Source: Maritimibacter sp. DP1N21-5 (GTDB taxonomy: Bacteria > Pseudomonadota > Alphaproteobacteria > Rhodobacterales > Rhodobacteraceae). From it: DNA of 64,000 nt. The stretch spans positions 1 through 64,000 of the forward strand of contig NZ_JAHUZF010000002.1 in the NCBI RefSeq assembly GCF_019218295.1, in the 5' to 3' direction. The stretch's first letter is position 1. Every line of letters starts with the position of its first letter. This document shows positions 61,209-64,000 of the stretch, one piece after another. The notes beneath the pieces are model-generated. The model was not told the DNA's origin, searched no databases, and saw only the letters and a list, made by a program, of their open reading frames with translations. Both the position numbers and the translations under genes were made by a program.

Positions 61209-62270
61209 TCAGCGAAACCGCGACGGCAGAAAGGCATCCGCCGTTTGTGTGTCGAGGTCCGGCGTCTGACCCAGCACGCGTGCGGCCAGAAGTCGCCCTG
61301 CCGCGGCCGCACTCTGAAACCCGTATCCGCCTTGACCTGCCATCCAGTAGAACCCGGGCGCGTCCGGCTCCGGACCGATGACGAGGAGCCGGTCCGGGGC
61401 GAAGGTCCGCAATCCCGCCCAGTTCGCGATCATCCGCTCCACAGGGGCCGTCATATCCTCCTCGAAGGCGGCAAGCCCTTCGGCCAGAACCATGTCGTCG
61501 GCCCAGGCATCATGGGGCTCCAGCAAGTCCTCTTCCGAAGGTGACACGATCAGCGCGCCGGCATCGGGTTTGGCGTACCAGTCGCCCGCCGCCCCGATCA
61601 GCATCGGCCAGTCCCGCGCGTCATACCCGCCCGGAACGCCGATCCGAGCCATCGACCTGCGCAGGGGAACAAACCCGATGGGTGCGATCCCGGCCAGCCC
61701 TGCCACGACATCGGCCCAGGGTCCGGCCGCGTTCACGACGACGGGGGCGGCAAAGGTCTCGCCCGCCGTGACCCGCCACAGTCCCTCGTCCTGTTCGATG
61801 GCCGTTACCGGTTTCCCAGTGACGATGGTCCCGGTCTCGCGAATGCTGCGGGCATAGCGTTGCAGGAGCGCGTCAGTGTCGATGTCCCAGGCGTCGTGTG
61901 TGATCGCGGTCAGCGTCACCTCGGGCGACAGGAGCGGCACGATCCGCCGCGCTTCGTCCCCGTCGATCCGGGTCATGCGCAGGGCCGCGCATTCGGCCTC
62001 GAACCCCGCACTATCCTCGGGGCGGCCTACGAGCATCACCGCCCGCGGCGTCAACACGCCAGCCTCAAGATGCGCCTCGGTCGAGGCTTCCGAGATCGCC
62101 TTGACCGGACCCGCGCCATAGCTCGGGATATGCATCGCCGCAGACCGTGAAGACGCATGGTGGCCAAGCTGCGTCTCTGCCTCGATCAGCGTCACACGCC
62201 CGTGGGGCGCGAGATGGGCCCCCGCCGACAGGCCGGCGACCCCGCCGCCTATGATGATGAAATCCGTCAT
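61209..62270 (-). CDS. FAD-dependent oxidoreductase (DAO family)
   Basis: A 353-residue flavoenzyme with the N-terminal FAD motif FIIIGGGVAGLSAGAHLA, HHASSRSAAM typical of amino-acid oxidases and dehydrogenases, and the C-terminal WMAGQGGYGFQSAAAAG motif. It probably oxidises an amino acid or N-methyl amine. The substrate cannot be told. It lies downstream of the BMP solute-binding gene, with a terminator between. Confidence 0.86.
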   Translation of the reverse strand: MTDFIIIGGGVAGLSAGAHLAPHGRVTLIEAETQLGHHASSRSAAMHIPSYGAGPVKAISEASTEAHLEAGVLTPRAVMLVGRPEDSAGFEAECAALRMTRIDGDEARRIVPLLSPEVTLTAITHDAWDIDTDALLQRYARSIRETGTIVTGKPVTAIEQDEGLWRVTAGETFAAPVVVNAAGPWADVVAGLAGIAPIGFVPLRRSMARIGVPGGYDARDWPMLIGAAGDWYAKPDAGALIVSPSEEDLLEPHDAWADDMVLAEGLAAFEEDMTAPVERMIANWAGLRTFAPDRLLVIGPEPDAPGFYWMAGQGGYGFQSAAAAGRLLAARVLGQTPDLDTQTADAFLPSRFR

Positions 62271-62341
62271 GTTGCATTCCTCTCATGACAAACGGCGAGA
62301 GGGAAGCGCGCTATAGCTGTGACCCGATGCCCACAATGAAA

Positions 62342-62366
62342 AAGGCCCTGCACGCGGCAGGGCCTT
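62342..62366 (-). terminator. Intrinsic terminator after the BMP gene
   Basis: AAGGCCCTGC (62342-62351) pairs perfectly with GCAGGGCCTT (62357-62366). On the minus strand it is followed by TTTCATT. Confidence 0.75.
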
Positions 62367-62386
62367 CTCCTTCCCAGGCTTGGAGA

Positions 62387-63463
62387 TCAGTTCGGGATGT
62401 CGCCTTCGATGCCTTCGACGTAGAAGTCCATGCCGGCGAGCGTGCCGTCATCGGCGGTCTCGCCCTCGGCAAGCCAGGCCGAGCCGTCCTGCTTGTTGAT
62501 CGGGCCGGTGAAGGGGTGGTAGTCGCCCGCAGCGATAGAATCCGCGAGCGCCAGCGCTTCTTCCTTCACCTCTGCGGGCACCGCGTCGGTGATCTCGCCG
62601 ATGCCGACCATGCCGGCGCCGATGCCGTCCCAGGTGTTGTCGCTTTCCCAGGTCCCATCCATCACGGCCTTGGTGCGTGCGATGTAGTAGGGGGCCCAGT
62701 TGTCGATGATCGAGGACACGCGCGGCATGGGGGCATATTCGATCATGTCCGAGGCCTGACCGAAGGTGTAGACGTTGCCCGCCTCCTGCGCGGCGGCCTG
62801 CGGCGCGGTCGAGTCGGTGTGCTGAAGGATCACGTCCGCACCCTGTTCGATGAGCGCCTTGGCGGCATCAGCCTCCTTCGCCGGGTCGAACCAGGTATAG
62901 GCCCAGACGATCTTGAACTGGACGTCGGGGTTCACCTTCTTGGCGTGGATATAGGCCGAGTTGATGCCCCGGATGACCTCGGGGATCGGGAAGGAGCCGA
63001 TGTAGCCGATGATGTTCGACTCGGTCAGGTTGCCCGCGATGTGTCCCTGTACGGCGCGGCCTTCATAGAAGCGCGCCGAATAGACGCCCACGTTGTCGGC
63101 CGTCTTGTAGCCGGTGGCGTGTTCGAACTTCACGTCCGGGAATTTCTCGGCCACGGCGATGGTGGGGTCCATGTAGCCGAAGGACGTCGTGAAGATCAGG
63201 TCCGCGCCCGACAGTGCCATCTGCGTGATCGCGCGCTCGGCGTCGGCACCTTCCGGCACGTTCTCCTGATAGACGGTCTCGATGGCGTCACCGAATTCCT
63301 CCTCCAGTGCCAGACGGCCCTGGTCGTGTTCATAGGTCCAGCCGCCGTCGCCCACGGGGCCCACGTAGATGAAGCCCACTTTGGTCTTGTCCTGCGCGAC
63401 CGCCGCGCCGGCCATGGCGAGGCCAAGAGCGGCCCCGGCCAGAAGTTTGGTGACAAGTTTCAT
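62387..63463 (-). CDS. BMP family ABC transporter substrate-binding protein
   Basis: A 358-residue periplasmic binding protein with a signal peptide (MKLVTKLLAGAALGLAMAG, cleavage near AVAQ) and the BmpA/Med fold (VGFIYVGPVGDGGWTYEHDQ; ILQHTDSTAPQAA). BMP proteins of this type take up nucleosides or purine derivatives for an ABC importer. Its permease and ATPase genes are not in the window. A terminator follows. Confidence 0.9.
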   Translation of the reverse strand: MKLVTKLLAGAALGLAMAGAAVAQDKTKVGFIYVGPVGDGGWTYEHDQGRLALEEEFGDAIETVYQENVPEGADAERAITQMALSGADLIFTTSFGYMDPTIAVAEKFPDVKFEHATGYKTADNVGVYSARFYEGRAVQGHIAGNLTESNIIGYIGSFPIPEVIRGINSAYIHAKKVNPDVQFKIVWAYTWFDPAKEADAAKALIEQGADVILQHTDSTAPQAAAQEAGNVYTFGQASDMIEYAPMPRVSSIIDNWAPYYIARTKAVMDGTWESDNTWDGIGAGMVGIGEITDAVPAEVKEEALALADSIAAGDYHPFTGPINKQDGSAWLAEGETADDGTLAGMDFYVEGIEGDIPN

Positions 63464-63496
63464 GTCAGTCTCCCAGTTGGTGATTTGGTTTCGGTT

Positions 63497-64000
63497 TCAG
63501 GTTTCATCATCGGCCTGCCCGCGTTCCGACCGGGGTCGGACGTTGGTCTCTGCTTCCAGAAGCGCCGTTGTGACGATGGCGGCGGGGACCGCAAAGATCC
63601 CCAGCCCGATGAAGAGCATGAAGGTGGTCATGATACGGCCCCCCGGCGTGATCGGGAACATATCTCCGTAGCCCACGGTGGTGAAGCTTACCACGGACCA
63701 CCAGAGCGAGGCCGGGATCGACGAGAACACCTCGGGCTGCGCCGGGTTTTCGAAGACATAGATCCCGACCGCCGCGACATAGAGCAGAAGCGCCGACAGC
63801 ACGCCCCAGACCACGAGCTCGGCCCGCACCTTGGAGAAGGCGCGTGCGAGCCGGTGAAGCGCAGGTGCGGTGTCGAAGAGCTTGATGAGTCGCAGAAGCC
63901 GGATCAGGCGCAGAACCCGGATCGCCTGCATCGAGGGGACGAAGAGAAGGGCGGCCGGAAGCCAGGCCAGGAGATCCACGATGCCCCAGAACGACAGCAC
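63497..64000 (-). CDS. Voltage-gated potassium channel, N-terminus cut by window edge
   Basis: The last 167 residues of a six-helix ion channel. It has part of an S3-like helix, an arginine-rich S4 (IRVLRLIRLLRLIKLF), the pore segment SLWWSVVSFTTVGYGDMFP with the TVGYGD potassium filter, and the last helix FMLFIGLGIFAVPAAIV. The true start is beyond position 64000. A charged cytosolic tail (RPRSERGQADDE) ends the protein. Confidence 0.9.
   Translation of the reverse strand: MLSFWGIVDLLAWLPAALLFVPSMQAIRVLRLIRLLRLIKLFDTAPALHRLARAFSKVRAELVVWGVLSALLLYVAAVGIYVFENPAQPEVFSSIPASLWWSVVSFTTVGYGDMFPITPGGRIMTTFMLFIGLGIFAVPAAIVTTALLEAETNVRPRSERGQADDET

Overview
The window looks like about 64 kb of chromosome or chromid from a marine-type alphaproteobacterium of the order Rhodobacterales (Roseobacter group). 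This is judged from protein character, high GC, and the combination of TRAP transporters, box-type benzoyl-CoA oxidation and gene-transfer-agent-like spike genes. No rRNA, tRNA, CRISPR array or intact insertion sequence was recognised.

Layout. Positions 1-15.7 kb are a patchy accessory zone. It holds a flavin-binding-like protein, a decayed integrase, an AraC regulator, an NAD(P)-binding reductase, an HPP-CBS membrane protein, a small regulator plus membrane protein pair, and several gene-poor stretches. It also holds a redox module made of an OmpR-type two-component system, PepSY protein, cytochrome b561, polyaspartate protein, DUF2271 protein, PepSY-TM/flavodoxin/ferredoxin-reductase fusion and ApbE flavin transferase, followed by a deleted P-type ATPase remnant. 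Positions 15.8-17 kb carry an NhaP-type antiporter.

Positions 17.2-24.4 kb form a signalling island. Two response regulators have degenerate GGDEF-like domains, one of them with an Hpt domain. Between them lie a membrane histidine kinase, a stand-alone receiver, and a tight two-gene operon of a methyltransferase and a FeeM-type N-acyl amino acid synthase. Together they could make and sense a lipid signal such as an N-acyl amino acid methyl ester. panD follows.

Positions 25.1-36.9 kb form an exopolysaccharide locus: three glycosyltransferases, a Wzz/tyrosine autokinase, a MurJ-like flippase and an O-antigen ligase or polymerase. It is flanked by a GTA-like spike base protein and a tailspike-like beta-helix protein.

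Positions 37-57.4 kb are an aromatic catabolic island. A TRAP transporter, a phenylpropanoid side-chain module (CoA ligase, hydratase, acyl-CoA dehydrogenase, MarR) and the complete ring-attacking part of the aerobic benzoyl-CoA (box) pathway (benzoate-CoA ligase, BoxA, BoxB, BoxC, BoxR) converge on benzoyl-CoA. Repeated GCACTATA-type palindromes occur upstream of the TRAP genes, the ligase operon, boxC and boxR, and point to one BoxR regulon. A 54-residue protein with one CxxCxxCxxxC motif lies between boxB and boxA and may be an undescribed mini-ferredoxin. A 3-hydroxybenzoate 4-monooxygenase with a divergent MarR regulator follows.

Positions 57.4-64 kb carry a deacetylase and Pat-type acetyltransferase pair, an FAD-dependent oxidoreductase, a BMP-family solute-binding protein and a voltage-gated potassium channel cut by the window edge.
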